From: an uncultured Collinsella sp. | GTDB lineage: Bacteria; Actinomycetota; Coriobacteriia; Coriobacteriales; Coriobacteriaceae | Assembly: GCA_958415665.1 (NCBI GenBank) | Contig: CATYZK010000025.1 | Coordinates: 1 to 26,886, forward strand | DNA length: 26,886 nt | Direction: 5' to 3' | Shown: in pieces, positions 1-7,195 of the stretch | Position numbering within the stretch: the first letter of the stretch is position 1 | Layout: the number at the start of each line of letters is the position of its first letter | Position numbers and translations under genes: made by a program | Notes under the pieces: generated by a model | The model's database searches: none | The model's input: the letters and a program-made list of their open reading frames with translations, nothing else | What the model was told of the DNA's origin: nothing

Positions 1-204
1 CGGCAGGCGAGCTGCGGAAACTCGGTCGGTCCAGAGCAATATCGTGCGAACGGAATTCTGGCTGATGATCTGTTCGAGCTAATGACTCAGCGGGCAGAAC
101 CTTCTATGCCCATCTCTGTAAGTTGCGGTGAAATAGGGATTGAAGTTGGGATTGAAACGGTTAAACAGTCCCTATTTCACCGCAACTTCGGTTGGGCGGC
201 ATAG
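1..204 (+). CDS. Possible 3' end of a truncated, unrecognised gene
   Basis: Reading frame 1 is open from the window edge to a TAG at 202-204, giving 67 codons. The other two plus frames close within the first 80 bases. The first ~40 codons have mixed third-position composition, so coding is possible but not shown. The last ~28 codons run through the inverted repeat at 121-187, so if the gene is real its C-terminus is supplied by the repeat. No domain was recognised. It may equally be non-coding. Confidence 0.25.
   Translation, partial: RQASCGNSVGPEQYRANGILADDLFELMTQRAEPSMPISVSCGEIGIEVGIETVKQSLFHRNFGWAA
121..187. repeat. 19-bp perfect inverted repeat with 29-nt loop
   Basis: The arm AGTTGCGGTGAAATAGGGA at 121-139 is exactly complementary to 169-187. 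The 29-base loop contains two near-copies of GGGATTGAA. There is no T-tract next to either arm, so it is not a typical intrinsic terminator. The length and perfection suggest a REP- or MITE-like dispersed palindrome, but no second copy lies in this window. Confidence 0.75.
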
Positions 205-240
205 AAAAAGGCGGGGGCTCCTGGTGGAGTCCTCGCCTTT
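205..240 (-). terminator. Terminator downstream of fruA
   Basis: Arms 207-221 and 226-240 pair over 15 positions with two imperfect pairs and a 4-base loop. On the minus strand the hairpin is followed by a run of five T, 35 bases past the PTS gene. On the plus strand the two imperfect pairs become G-U and the hairpin ends in TTTTG, so it may work in both directions. Confidence 0.7.
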
Positions 241-275
241 TGTACAGGGGGCGGTGTTAATCGCTAGCTGTGGGA

Positions 276-2288
276 TTAGACCAGGCGTGCGTTGATCGTC
301 TTGGCGATCTCGGCGGCGTTGGTGGAACCCTTGACGGTGGCACGGAAGTCCTCGTCCATGAGCGCCTCGGCGACCTTGGACAGAATCTTGAGGTGCGTGG
401 TGCCAGCCTGGGCGCCCGGGATGAGCAGGGCAATGGCCACGTTGACGGGAGCGCCGTCCATGGTGTCCCAGCCGGTCACGCCGGACTCGTCCTTGACGAC
501 GATGACGGCGGCCTCGGTAATAGCGTCGGACTTGGCATGCGGAATGGCGAAACCCTCCATCATGCCCGTGGTGCCCTCAGCCTCGCGGGCCAGGAAGGCG
601 TTCATGACAGCGTCGGCATCGTTGGCGAGACCGGCCTTGACAGCCTGGTTGGAGACAAAGCTCAGGGCCTCGTCACGGGAAGCGAAGTCCTCGGCGACAA
701 AGACGTTCTCGACCTTGACGAAGTCGGAAGCCTCGGCCTTGGGGGCCTCGACGGCAGCAGCCTTGGGAGCCTCAACCGGCTTGGCAGCGGGAGCTGCGGG
801 AACAGCCTTCTGGTTCTTCTCGAAGTCATACTTCTTGAAGGCGACGAACAGGATGCCACCGACCACGGCGCCGATGAGGATCGCGAGGACCCACAGCGGA
901 CCGTTCTCGACAACGGGCAGGACCAGGAAGCCACCATGGGGCGCCGGATCGTGAACGTTGAACATGATGGTCAGGATCGAAGCGATGGAGGAACCGAGCA
1001 TCATGATGGGCATAACGGGCCAGATGTTCTTGGTCATGAACGGAATGGCGCCCTCGGTGATGTGGGTGCAACCAAGGATGAGGTTGACGATACCGGCGTC
1101 ATGGTCCTCCTGGCTGAAGTACTTCTTGCCGACGACGACGGCGAAGGTGGTGATCAGCGGCGGAACGATGCAGGCGGCGGAGACGGCAGCCATGAAATTG
1201 GTGCCGAAGTTGTAGGTGTCGGTGCCGACACCGGCGGCCAGGGCCTCGGTGAGCATAGCAGTACCGGTGACGTAGGCAGCCTTGTTGACCGGGCCACCCA
1301 TGTCAAAGGCGCACATGCAGCCGATGGCAAGACCCAGGACGATAGCGCCAGATGCGGACAGACCCTTGAGGAAGTCCATCATGGCGGTGTTGATGGCAGC
1401 CATGGGGCCGGAGATGCCGAGCATCACGAGGCCGACAATAGCCGTCGAGAACAGCGGGTACAGGAAGATTGCCTTGAGGCCGTCCAGGTTCTTGGGCAGA
1501 CCGGCGAAAACCTTCTCGAGCAGCAGGATGACATAGCCAGCGAGGAAGCCGCCGACGATGCCGCCCAGGAAGCCGAAGCCCACGCCGGCGCCACCGGCGT
1601 CGATCATGCCGGTCTCGGCGTTAACAGGCAGGCCCTGAATGGCGATCATACCGGCAACAAAACCAGGGACGAGCGCCGGGCGCTTACCGATGGACTCGGC
1701 GATGTAGGCGGAAAGCACCGGAACCATGAGGTTCATGGCAATGCCGCCGATGATCTTGAGCATCGCGGCGAAGGTGTTGTAGTCAGAAGCCGTCGAATCG
1801 AAGGACGTGATGCCCCAAAGGAACGAAACGGCGGTCAGGACACCACCGGCGACGACGAAGACCAGCATGTGGCTAACGCCGTTCATGAGGTGCTTGTAGA
1901 TGACGTGGCCGATAGACTCCTTCTCCTCGACCTCGTCCTCGACATCGGCAGCGGCGGCAACCGAGCTGTCGCCCTTGGCGGCGAGCGCGCGGTCAATCAG
2001 CTTACCGGCGGCCTCAACGGACAGGGCCTTGGAAACGCCAACGGAAACCATGGGCTTACCGGCGAAACGCTCCGCCTGGACATCCTTGTCGGCTGCGACG
2101 ACGACGGCCTTGGCACCGGCGATCTCACCCTTCGTGAGCTCGTTCTCGACACCGACCTGGCCATGGGTCTCAACCTTAATGGTCAGACCACGCTCGGCAG
2201 CTGCCTTCTCCAGCGCCTCCTTCGCCATGAAGGTATGCGCGATACCGGTCGGGCAACCGGTGGCGGCGATGATGTCAAACTTAGCCAT
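276..2288 (-). CDS. fruA: PTS fructose-type permease, EIIBCA in one chain
   Basis: This is a membrane phosphotransferase permease that imports and phosphorylates a fructose-type sugar using phosphate from HPr. The order is IIB-IIC-IIA. IIB spans about residues 1-100, with the phosphocysteine Cys12 in ATGCPTGIAHT. IIC spans about 125-490, with many membrane helices and the conserved HITEGAIPF at 409-417. An Ala/Pro linker lies at about 497-520. IIA spans about 522-670, with the phospho-histidine His584 in GFAIPH. The length of 670 residues is usual for fused FruA proteins. The ATG follows a strong AAGGAGGG site. The gene stands alone and diverges from an RpiR-type regulator. No 1-phosphofructokinase (fruK) or HPr gene is in the window, so fructose itself as substrate is inferred from family only. 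Confidence 0.93.
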   Translation of the reverse strand: MAKFDIIAATGCPTGIAHTFMAKEALEKAAAERGLTIKVETHGQVGVENELTKGEIAGAKAVVVAADKDVQAERFAGKPMVSVGVSKALSVEAAGKLIDRALAAKGDSSVAAAADVEDEVEEKESIGHVIYKHLMNGVSHMLVFVVAGGVLTAVSFLWGITSFDSTASDYNTFAAMLKIIGGIAMNLMVPVLSAYIAESIGKRPALVPGFVAGMIAIQGLPVNAETGMIDAGGAGVGFGFLGGIVGGFLAGYVILLLEKVFAGLPKNLDGLKAIFLYPLFSTAIVGLVMLGISGPMAAINTAMMDFLKGLSASGAIVLGLAIGCMCAFDMGGPVNKAAYVTGTAMLTEALAAGVGTDTYNFGTNFMAAVSAACIVPPLITTFAVVVGKKYFSQEDHDAGIVNLILGCTHITEGAIPFMTKNIWPVMPIMMLGSSIASILTIMFNVHDPAPHGGFLVLPVVENGPLWVLAILIGAVVGGILFVAFKKYDFEKNQKAVPAAPAAKPVEAPKAAAVEAPKAEASDFVKVENVFVAEDFASRDEALSFVSNQAVKAGLANDADAVMNAFLAREAEGTTGMMEGFAIPHAKSDAITEAAVIVVKDESGVTGWDTMDGAPVNVAIALLIPGAQAGTTHLKILSKVAEALMDEDFRATVKGSTNAAEIAKTINARLV

Positions 2289-2310
2289 GTGTCCCTCCTT
2301 CTTGAGTTAT

Positions 2311-2353
2311 GCGCCCGCGGGCGCTCCCCTACACGCGCTTCTTGCGCGTTTTT
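2311..2353. promoter_or_regulatory. Two GC-rich hairpins in the fruA 5' leader
   Basis: GCGCCCGCGGGCGC at 2311-2324 is a perfect 14-base palindrome lying 22 bases before the fruA start. Next to it, ACGCGC (2333-2338) and GCGCGT (2344-2349) form a hairpin that, on the plus strand, is followed by five T. The plus-strand hairpin could stop antisense transcription into fruA. On the fruA mRNA both could form structure close to the ribosome site. Function is inferred only from position. Confidence 0.4.
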
Positions 2354-2411
2354 CCACACCTGAAAGATACCAACCCACCGCTTGCGCGAGAAGAGACAAG
2401 GCGCAATTCTC

Positions 2412-2452
2412 CGGTGAAAGGTTCTTTCATAACCGTAAACGGTAGGTGAAAG
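2412..2452. promoter_or_regulatory. Cluster of TGAAAG inverted half-sites, candidate operator
   Basis: TGAAAG at 2415-2420 faces CTTTCA at 2424-2429 across 3 bases. The same CTTTCA faces TGAAAG at 2447-2452 around an inner ACCGT-AA-ACGGT palindrome at 2432-2443. A further TGAAAG is at 2361-2366. The cluster lies in the divergent gap between the PTS gene and the RpiR regulator, so it is a natural operator candidate for that regulator. No binding evidence exists here. Confidence 0.45.
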
Positions 2453-2478
2453 TTTATCATCATCGCTTGAAACGGCAA
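2451..2478 (-). promoter_or_regulatory. Candidate fruA promoter
   Basis: On the minus strand TTGCCG (2478-2473) and TAAACT (2456-2451) are 16 bases apart, a weak match to -35 and -10. It overlaps the last TGAAAG half-site, which would fit repression by the divergent regulator. Confidence 0.3.
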
Positions 2479-2505
2479 GGTGTATCTTGTAATTGAAAAT
2501 GCCCG

Positions 2506-2511
2506 TATACT
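2506..2511 (+). promoter_or_regulatory. Candidate -10 box for the RpiR-family gene
   Basis: TATACT at 2506-2511 is a good -10 match 47 bases before the chosen start. No convincing -35 stands 16-18 bases upstream, so an activator or an atypical promoter is possible. Confidence 0.35.
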
Positions 2512-2558
2512 ATGGCATGAAAAACAAGTCCGATTTTCATGCCAACCAGGAGCCGTCC

Positions 2559-3416
2559 ATGTCCGATAGCAGCAAGAGCGCGCTCTCCCTTATTAGCACC
2601 CACAAGGGATACAGCGAATCCGAGCAGCGCATTGTCGACTATATTCTGGAGCACCAGTCCGAGGCACCGCGCCTGACAGCCGCCCAGCTCTCACGAGCCG
2701 CCGCCACGTCCGAGGCGACGGTTTCTCGCTTTTGCCGCAAGCTGGGCTTTGGCAGCTTTCGCAGCTTTCAGTTTTCGCTGGCGCGCGACTTGGAAAGCCA
2801 GCGCAACGAGGGCCTGACCGACGAGGTCTCGCTCGACAACATGGAGCAGAGCCTCAAGAATATCCTCGCTGCCAAGGTGAGCGAGCTGAATGCGACGATC
2901 GACGGCATCGACCACGAAACGCTGGCAGCCGTTGTACATGCGCTTAAGAATGCCGGCGTTATCGAGTTCGCCGCCGTGGGCAACACGAACGCGGTCGCGC
3001 TCGATGCGACGTTTAAGTTTTCACAATTGGGCCTGCGCTGCATGGCGAGCACCATCAGTGAAACTGCCATCGGCTTTGCGCTGACCCTAAAGCCCGGTGA
3101 CGTCATCGTGCTGATTTCGAACTCCGGTAAGTCGCGGCGCCTCAACCGCATGGCCAAGGCCGCACGTGAGGCTGGCGCCACCGTGGTCGTCATCAGCGGC
3201 GACAACAAATCCCCGCTCGCGCGTCTGGCCGACTATACATTTAATACGGTGAACCACGAGGCGCTGCTCACGACGGGAGACTTTGCGTTCTCCAAGATCA
3301 GCGCCACGATGATCATCGAGGTTATCTACAACTTCCTGCTGCCCGAAATCGAGGACGCGCGCGAGCACATCAGCTACTACGAGGAGCTGATCCAGCCGGA
3401 TAAGGTCGTGGAGTAG
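2559..3416 (+). CDS. MurR/RpiR-family transcriptional regulator
   Basis: This is a sugar-phosphate-sensing transcription factor. The N-terminal ~80 residues match the RpiR helix-turn-helix, with SESEQRIVDYILEH followed by LSRAAATSEATVSRFCRKLGF. The second half is a SIS domain that binds phosphosugars, with AAVGNTNAVALDA and the VIVLISNSGKSRRL loop. The length of 285 residues is typical. I prefer the ATG at 2559, preceded by AGGAG at 2548-2552 with a 6-base gap; an in-frame ATG at 2493 lies upstream of the candidate -10 box and lacks such a site. Divergence from a fructose-type PTS gene suggests it controls that permease. Its ligand is unknown. Confidence 0.88.
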   Translation: MSDSSKSALSLISTHKGYSESEQRIVDYILEHQSEAPRLTAAQLSRAAATSEATVSRFCRKLGFGSFRSFQFSLARDLESQRNEGLTDEVSLDNMEQSLKNILAAKVSELNATIDGIDHETLAAVVHALKNAGVIEFAAVGNTNAVALDATFKFSQLGLRCMASTISETAIGFALTLKPGDVIVLISNSGKSRRLNRMAKAAREAGATVVVISGDNKSPLARLADYTFNTVNHEALLTTGDFAFSKISATMIIEVIYNFLLPEIEDAREHISYYEELIQPDKVVE

Positions 3417-3448
3417 GCTTTGTAGGGAGTCGTTAGTTACTTGTCGCG

Positions 3449-3602
3449 CAAAACTATGTCGGTTTACTACGATGAAATCGGAATGTGTGACCACGAGGCG
3501 TTTTAAGTGAAAACCGCAGGCTATCTACCTGCGGTTTTCTTTTTGTAATTTTCGCCGTGCTCGAGCTATGCAAATTCATCGTAGTAAACCGGCATTGTTT
3601 TG
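3449..3602. repeat. Inverted repeat with 28-bp arms enclosing a terminator
   Basis: Positions 3449-3476 and 3575-3602 are complementary at 26 of 28 positions by hand alignment, including the perfect core GGTTTACTACGATGAA at 3461-3476. The 98 bases between them contain a separate perfect hairpin. The arrangement resembles a small non-autonomous mobile element or a dispersed intergenic repeat. No target-site duplication was identified. Confidence 0.7.
3509..3544. terminator. Bidirectional terminator between the RpiR gene and recN
   Basis: GAAAACCGCAGG (3509-3520) and CCTGCGGTTTTC (3528-3539) form a perfect 12-base stem with a 7-base loop. It is followed by five T on the plus strand. The minus-strand side also ends in a T-rich stem base. 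It lies between convergent genes and probably ends both transcripts. Confidence 0.88.
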
Positions 3603-3639
3603 AGCGGGCAGACCGAACAAGCGCGTGGCGGGATACGGC

Positions 3640-5268
3640 CTATCCCCGCGCTTCTTCGAGCATCTGCCGTGCATGGGCCAGACTGGCCTCCGATTGATCG
3701 CCGCTGAGCATGCGGGCGATCTCGGCGGTTCGGGCCTCGCCGGTCACCTCGTCCAGGTGCGTCTGGGGAACGTCGCCGGGCTCCTTGCTGACCACGTAAT
3801 GCTTGTCCGCCATAACCGCGACCTGCGCCAAGTGGGTCACCACGATAACCTGGTGCGTAGCCGCCAAGTCGGCCAGCACGCCAGCGAGGGCGCGCGCCGT
3901 AGAGCCGCCGACACCGGCATCGACCTCGTCGAACACCAGGGTATCCACACCGTCGGCGTTGCCTAGGACAACCTTGCTCGCCAGCATCACACGGCTGAGC
4001 TCGCCGCCCGAGGCAATACGGCGCAAAGGACGTGGCGTCAGTCCAGCGCCGCTGCGATACAGCAGCTCGTAGCTCGAAGGACCGGCCGGTGTCCACTCGG
4101 CGCGCGGCAGATCGCGAGACTCCCACACGAGCTCAGCGCTTCCCATCTCCAGACGTGCCATCTGACGGCCGACCTCGTGACAAAAGCGCGGGGCAGCCGT
4201 ATTGCGCGCACGCTTGAGCGCCTTAGCAGCGGCGAACAGCTCGCGCTCAGCCGCGCCAAGCGCCTCGCGCGCCTTTTTGATCCGCTCATCGCCATCGTCA
4301 ACGAGCGACAGCAGCTCTTGCGAGCTATCACGCATGGCAAAGACATCGTCCATGGTGGGACCCCACTGACGCAGCAGGCCCTTAAGGTCGGAATACCGCT
4401 CGCGCATACGAGCGAGCTCGCGAGGGTCAAACGCAACGCCATCGCGATAAGCACGCAGCTCATTGGCGCAATCCTCGAGTGAAATGCAGGCGTCCGAAAG
4501 AACGTCTGCAATGTCACCCAGCTTGCGGTCAACGGTCGCCATACGCGAAAGCTCGGCTACGGCGCCGTTCACGGCATCGAGCGCTCCCCCTTCGGCAGCA
4601 AGCGATGCATGGGCCTCGTTGGCCGTGGCCACCAAGACCTCGGCGTGCTCCGAGCGCGGCAGCAGCTCCTCAAGCTCCTCGTACTCGCCCGGCTTGGGAT
4701 CGACCTCGGCGATGCGCTCGAGGGCAAAGCGCGCTTCCTCGACGCGACTCCCCTGTGCGCGCGAGGCTTCCTCAACACGGCGAAGTTCCTTCGCGGCTGC
4801 GCGCGACGCCTTAAAGCAGGTGCGGTAACGGTCGAGCGCCTCAAGTGCTGAACGGCCCGCCCATGCATCCACCATGGCAACATGATGTGCCGGATCGAGC
4901 AAGCGCTGATGCTCGTGCTGACCGCACAGGTCCATCATCACGCCCACGCGCTCCGAAAGCTCGCGCACACTGGCGATGCGACCATCAATCTTCACGCGGC
5001 TGCGGCCCTCGGCAGAAAGGCTGCGCTGCACCGTGAAGCCCTCGGAATCGTGCGGACCGTCGAACAGCCGAGCCTCGACGCTTGCAAGCGCCTCGCCCTC
5101 GCGCACCGTCGACGAATCCGCGCGCTCGCCCAAAATGAGCTTGAGCGCAGACAGCAGCGCGGTCTTGCCGGCACCCGTCTCACCGGTCAGGACGGTCAAG
5201 CCGGCACTCGGTACCAGCGTCGCCTCGCGAATGAGTGCAATGTTGGAGACCTGCAGCTCATCGATCAT
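3640..5268 (-). CDS. recN: DNA repair protein RecN
   Basis: This is an SMC-like ATPase acting early in double-strand-break repair by recombination. The N-terminal ATPase half carries Walker A GETGAGKT at residues 29-36. A long coiled-coil central region is rich in Glu, Arg and Ala. The C-terminal half has the ABC signature GGELSRVMLA and Walker B LVFDEVDAGVGG, followed by the THLAQVA switch. The length of 542 residues is close to the usual ~555. The ATG has GGAG 7 bases upstream and overlaps the end of nadK by 11 bases, so translation is probably coupled. It is the last gene of the long minus-strand run. The stop codon sits in a small hairpin, and the strong terminator at 3509-3544 lies about 100 bases on. 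Confidence 0.96.
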   Translation of the reverse strand: MIDELQVSNIALIREATLVPSAGLTVLTGETGAGKTALLSALKLILGERADSSTVREGEALASVEARLFDGPHDSEGFTVQRSLSAEGRSRVKIDGRIASVRELSERVGVMMDLCGQHEHQRLLDPAHHVAMVDAWAGRSALEALDRYRTCFKASRAAAKELRRVEEASRAQGSRVEEARFALERIAEVDPKPGEYEELEELLPRSEHAEVLVATANEAHASLAAEGGALDAVNGAVAELSRMATVDRKLGDIADVLSDACISLEDCANELRAYRDGVAFDPRELARMRERYSDLKGLLRQWGPTMDDVFAMRDSSQELLSLVDDGDERIKKAREALGAAERELFAAAKALKRARNTAAPRFCHEVGRQMARLEMGSAELVWESRDLPRAEWTPAGPSSYELLYRSGAGLTPRPLRRIASGGELSRVMLASKVVLGNADGVDTLVFDEVDAGVGGSTARALAGVLADLAATHQVIVVTHLAQVAVMADKHYVVSKEPGDVPQTHLDEVTGEARTAEIARMLSGDQSEASLAHARQMLEEARG

Positions 5269-6118
5269 GACGAACTCCGTAGAATACGCGGCTCACCGAG
5301 TTGTAGAAGCTCTCGGGGCCATAGTCGAGCAGCAGCACGTCGCCAGGACCGCGGCGCACAGCCACGCTCTCGACGGTGCCGTCGCAGGTAATGAATTGGC
5401 CGTCGATAGAGATAGCCGGCACGCTCGGGCGGTCGTCGGACATAAAGATCTCAACGACATCGCTCGGCGAGGTCAAGAAAGCGCGGGCCTGAATGGTATG
5501 CGGCGCGATGGGCACGCAAACCATGCCCGCGTAATCGGGGCTTACGATGGGGCCTCCGGCGCTGAGCGCGTAGCCCGTAGAGCCGGTCGCTGTGGACACG
5601 ACCACGCCGTCGCCACGCAGGCGATCGATATGGTGGCCCGAAACGGTAATGTCGAACTCGACCATATCGGACAGCGGCCCGCGCGTCAGCGCCATATCGT
5701 TGAGGGCAAAAGCACGCACGACATCCTTTGTGCCGTCGTCGCGTACGGATACGATATCCGCGGCGATGGTGGCGCGACGACTCACATGGAGCTCCCCGGA
5801 CAGGGCATCGCTCACGACTTGCAAAATATCCCGCTCCTCGGGACTTGCGGCCGTTAAAAAGCCCAGGTGACCATAGGAAAGTCCCAAAATAGGAATCTCG
5901 CGGTAGTTGAGGATACGGGCGGCGCGCAGCAGCGTGCCATCGCCACCGAGTGTGATGACCAGGTCGGCGCCATCAATATCGGGCGTGCTCTGGATCTTGG
6001 AGCGCTGGTCGGCCGCCCATGCAACCTCGTAACCCTGGCGCGTCAGCCAAAGCTCGAGCATCAGGCCGCTCTCGACTGCCTCTTGCTTGTAATAATTGGG
6101 AACCAGAAAGACCTTCAT
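5258..6118 (-). CDS. nadK: NAD kinase
   Basis: This cytosolic enzyme phosphorylates NAD to NADP using ATP or polyphosphate. The diagnostic GGDGT motif is at residues 58-62, followed by PILGLSYGHLGFLT. The second conserved block DGVVVSTATGSTGYALSAGGP, split here as DGVVVSTATG and STGYALSAGGP, is present, as is the NDMALTRG loop. The length of 286 residues is normal. The start ATG overlaps the tlyA stop as ATGA, and recN begins inside its last codons, so tlyA-nadK-recN looks like one translationally coupled block. This order is common in Gram-positive bacteria. Confidence 0.96.
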   Translation of the reverse strand: MKVFLVPNYYKQEAVESGLMLELWLTRQGYEVAWAADQRSKIQSTPDIDGADLVITLGGDGTLLRAARILNYREIPILGLSYGHLGFLTAASPEERDILQVVSDALSGELHVSRRATIAADIVSVRDDGTKDVVRAFALNDMALTRGPLSDMVEFDITVSGHHIDRLRGDGVVVSTATGSTGYALSAGGPIVSPDYAGMVCVPIAPHTIQARAFLTSPSDVVEIFMSDDRPSVPAISIDGQFITCDGTVESVAVRRGPGDVLLLDYGPESFYNSVSRVFYGVRHDR

Positions 6119-6927
6119 AGCGTTGCAGCTTTCTCGCTCAAAACCGATACCTGGGATTGCAGCTCGTCATCGGAGCGCTCGCCCGCAGCAAACCTCGTGC
6201 CGTACAGGAAAAACTCCACGTTGCCCTTAGCGCCATGGATAGGCGACACGCACACATCGACCGGGAACAGGCCCTTGGCGGCAAAGAGCTCAATCGCCGC
6301 CACGAGCGTCTCAACGCGAACGGCAGGGTCCGTCACAATGCCGCCCTCGCCCACCAGTGCCGCCGGAGCCTCAAACTGGGGCTTCACGAGCGTGCAGAAC
6401 GAGCCGGCAGGCGTTAGGCACGCCAGCACCGCATCGATAATATTGGCGATACTGGTAAACGAAACGTCGCAAACAGCCAGGTCAATGACACTCGCATAGC
6501 CCAGCTCGGGAAGTTGCGTCACGTTGGTGCGCTCGTGGAGCGTCACGCAATCGTCCTGGCGCAGCGACCAGTCAAACTGGGCACGGCCCACGTCGACCGA
6601 AACGACCGTAGCGGCGCCGCGCTTGAGCAGGCAATCGGTAAAACCGCCGGTAGAGCACCCCACGTCCAGGCAGGCAAGGCCCGTGGGGTCGATGCCAAAC
6701 GCATCGAGCGCGCCCTCGAGCTTAAGACCACCGCGCCCAACGTAGGGGATGCGGCCCTTCACATGCAGCGGCAGACCCGGCGTAACTTTGAGCCCCGGAG
6801 AGGTCAAACGCTCGCCGCCGCTCGAGACCAAGCCGGCCATAAGAGTGCGAAGGGCATCCGCGCGATCGGCGCAGATGCCCTGTGAAATCAGTTCGTCATC
6901 AAGACGCACACGTTTCATGAATGCCAT
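6115..6927 (-). CDS. tlyA: TlyA-family rRNA 2'-O-methyltransferase
   Basis: The family methylates ribose 2'-OH groups in 16S and, in some members, 23S rRNA; older annotations call it hemolysin A. An S4 RNA-binding domain covers about the first 65 residues (VRLDDELISQGIC, then MAGLVSSGGERLT). An FtsJ-like SAM-dependent methyltransferase follows, with motif I LDVGCSTGGFTDCLLKRGA and the KPQFEA block. The frame extends to a TTG at 6930; the ATG at 6927 overlaps the xseB stop by one base, and the ATG at 6918 (MKRVRLDD) best matches family N-termini. None has a strong ribosome site, which suggests coupling to xseB. Length is about 270 residues, as expected. Confidence 0.93.
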   Translation of the reverse strand: MAFMKRVRLDDELISQGICADRADALRTLMAGLVSSGGERLTSPGLKVTPGLPLHVKGRIPYVGRGGLKLEGALDAFGIDPTGLACLDVGCSTGGFTDCLLKRGAATVVSVDVGRAQFDWSLRQDDCVTLHERTNVTQLPELGYASVIDLAVCDVSFTSIANIIDAVLACLTPAGSFCTLVKPQFEAPAALVGEGGIVTDPAVRVETLVAAIELFAAKGLFPVDVCVSPIHGAKGNVEFFLYGTRFAAGERSDDELQSQVSVLSEKAATL

Positions 6928-7193
6928 CAACCATTCGTATCCGGAGACGCGGCCTGCCTATCCTGGGATTCGTTTGCCGCGTCCTCATCGTATTCCTGCT
7001 CGAGCTTGTCGGCCTCACGCGGCGTCAGCTCAAACTTGTCGACCATATCGACCGCACGGGAGCCCAGCTCGATCGCCTCGTCAAACAAATCAAGCGAACG
7101 CTCCAGGGACGTATCCTTGGAGCGAACGGTAGCGATGATCTGGTCCAGGCGATCCGAGATCTCATCGAAGTTGCGGACGGAACCCTCTGGCAT
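6927..7193 (-). CDS. xseB: Exodeoxyribonuclease VII small subunit
   Basis: XseB is the small partner of XseA in exonuclease VII, which degrades single-stranded DNA. The 88-residue helical protein shows the family pattern FDEISDRLDQIIATVRSKDTSLERSLDLFDEAIELG, here read as FDEISDRLDQII, then LERSLDLFDEA. The ATG has GAGGAG upstream, inside the end of nusB, two bases past the nusB stop. In most relatives xseA sits immediately before xseB; here nusB does, and no xseA is in the window. The polar, acidic C-terminal ~25 residues are variable in the family. Confidence 0.92.
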   Translation of the reverse strand: MPEGSVRNFDEISDRLDQIIATVRSKDTSLERSLDLFDEAIELGSRAVDMVDKFELTPREADKLEQEYDEDAANESQDRQAASPDTNG

Positions 7194-7195
7194 GG

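Noticed and set aside
270..2363. 697-residue open frame on the plus strand opposite fruA
   Set aside because: It mirrors the complete, motif-bearing PTS gene on the minus strand. Its Gly/Asp/Leu-rich composition is typical of an antisense shadow in high-G+C coding DNA.
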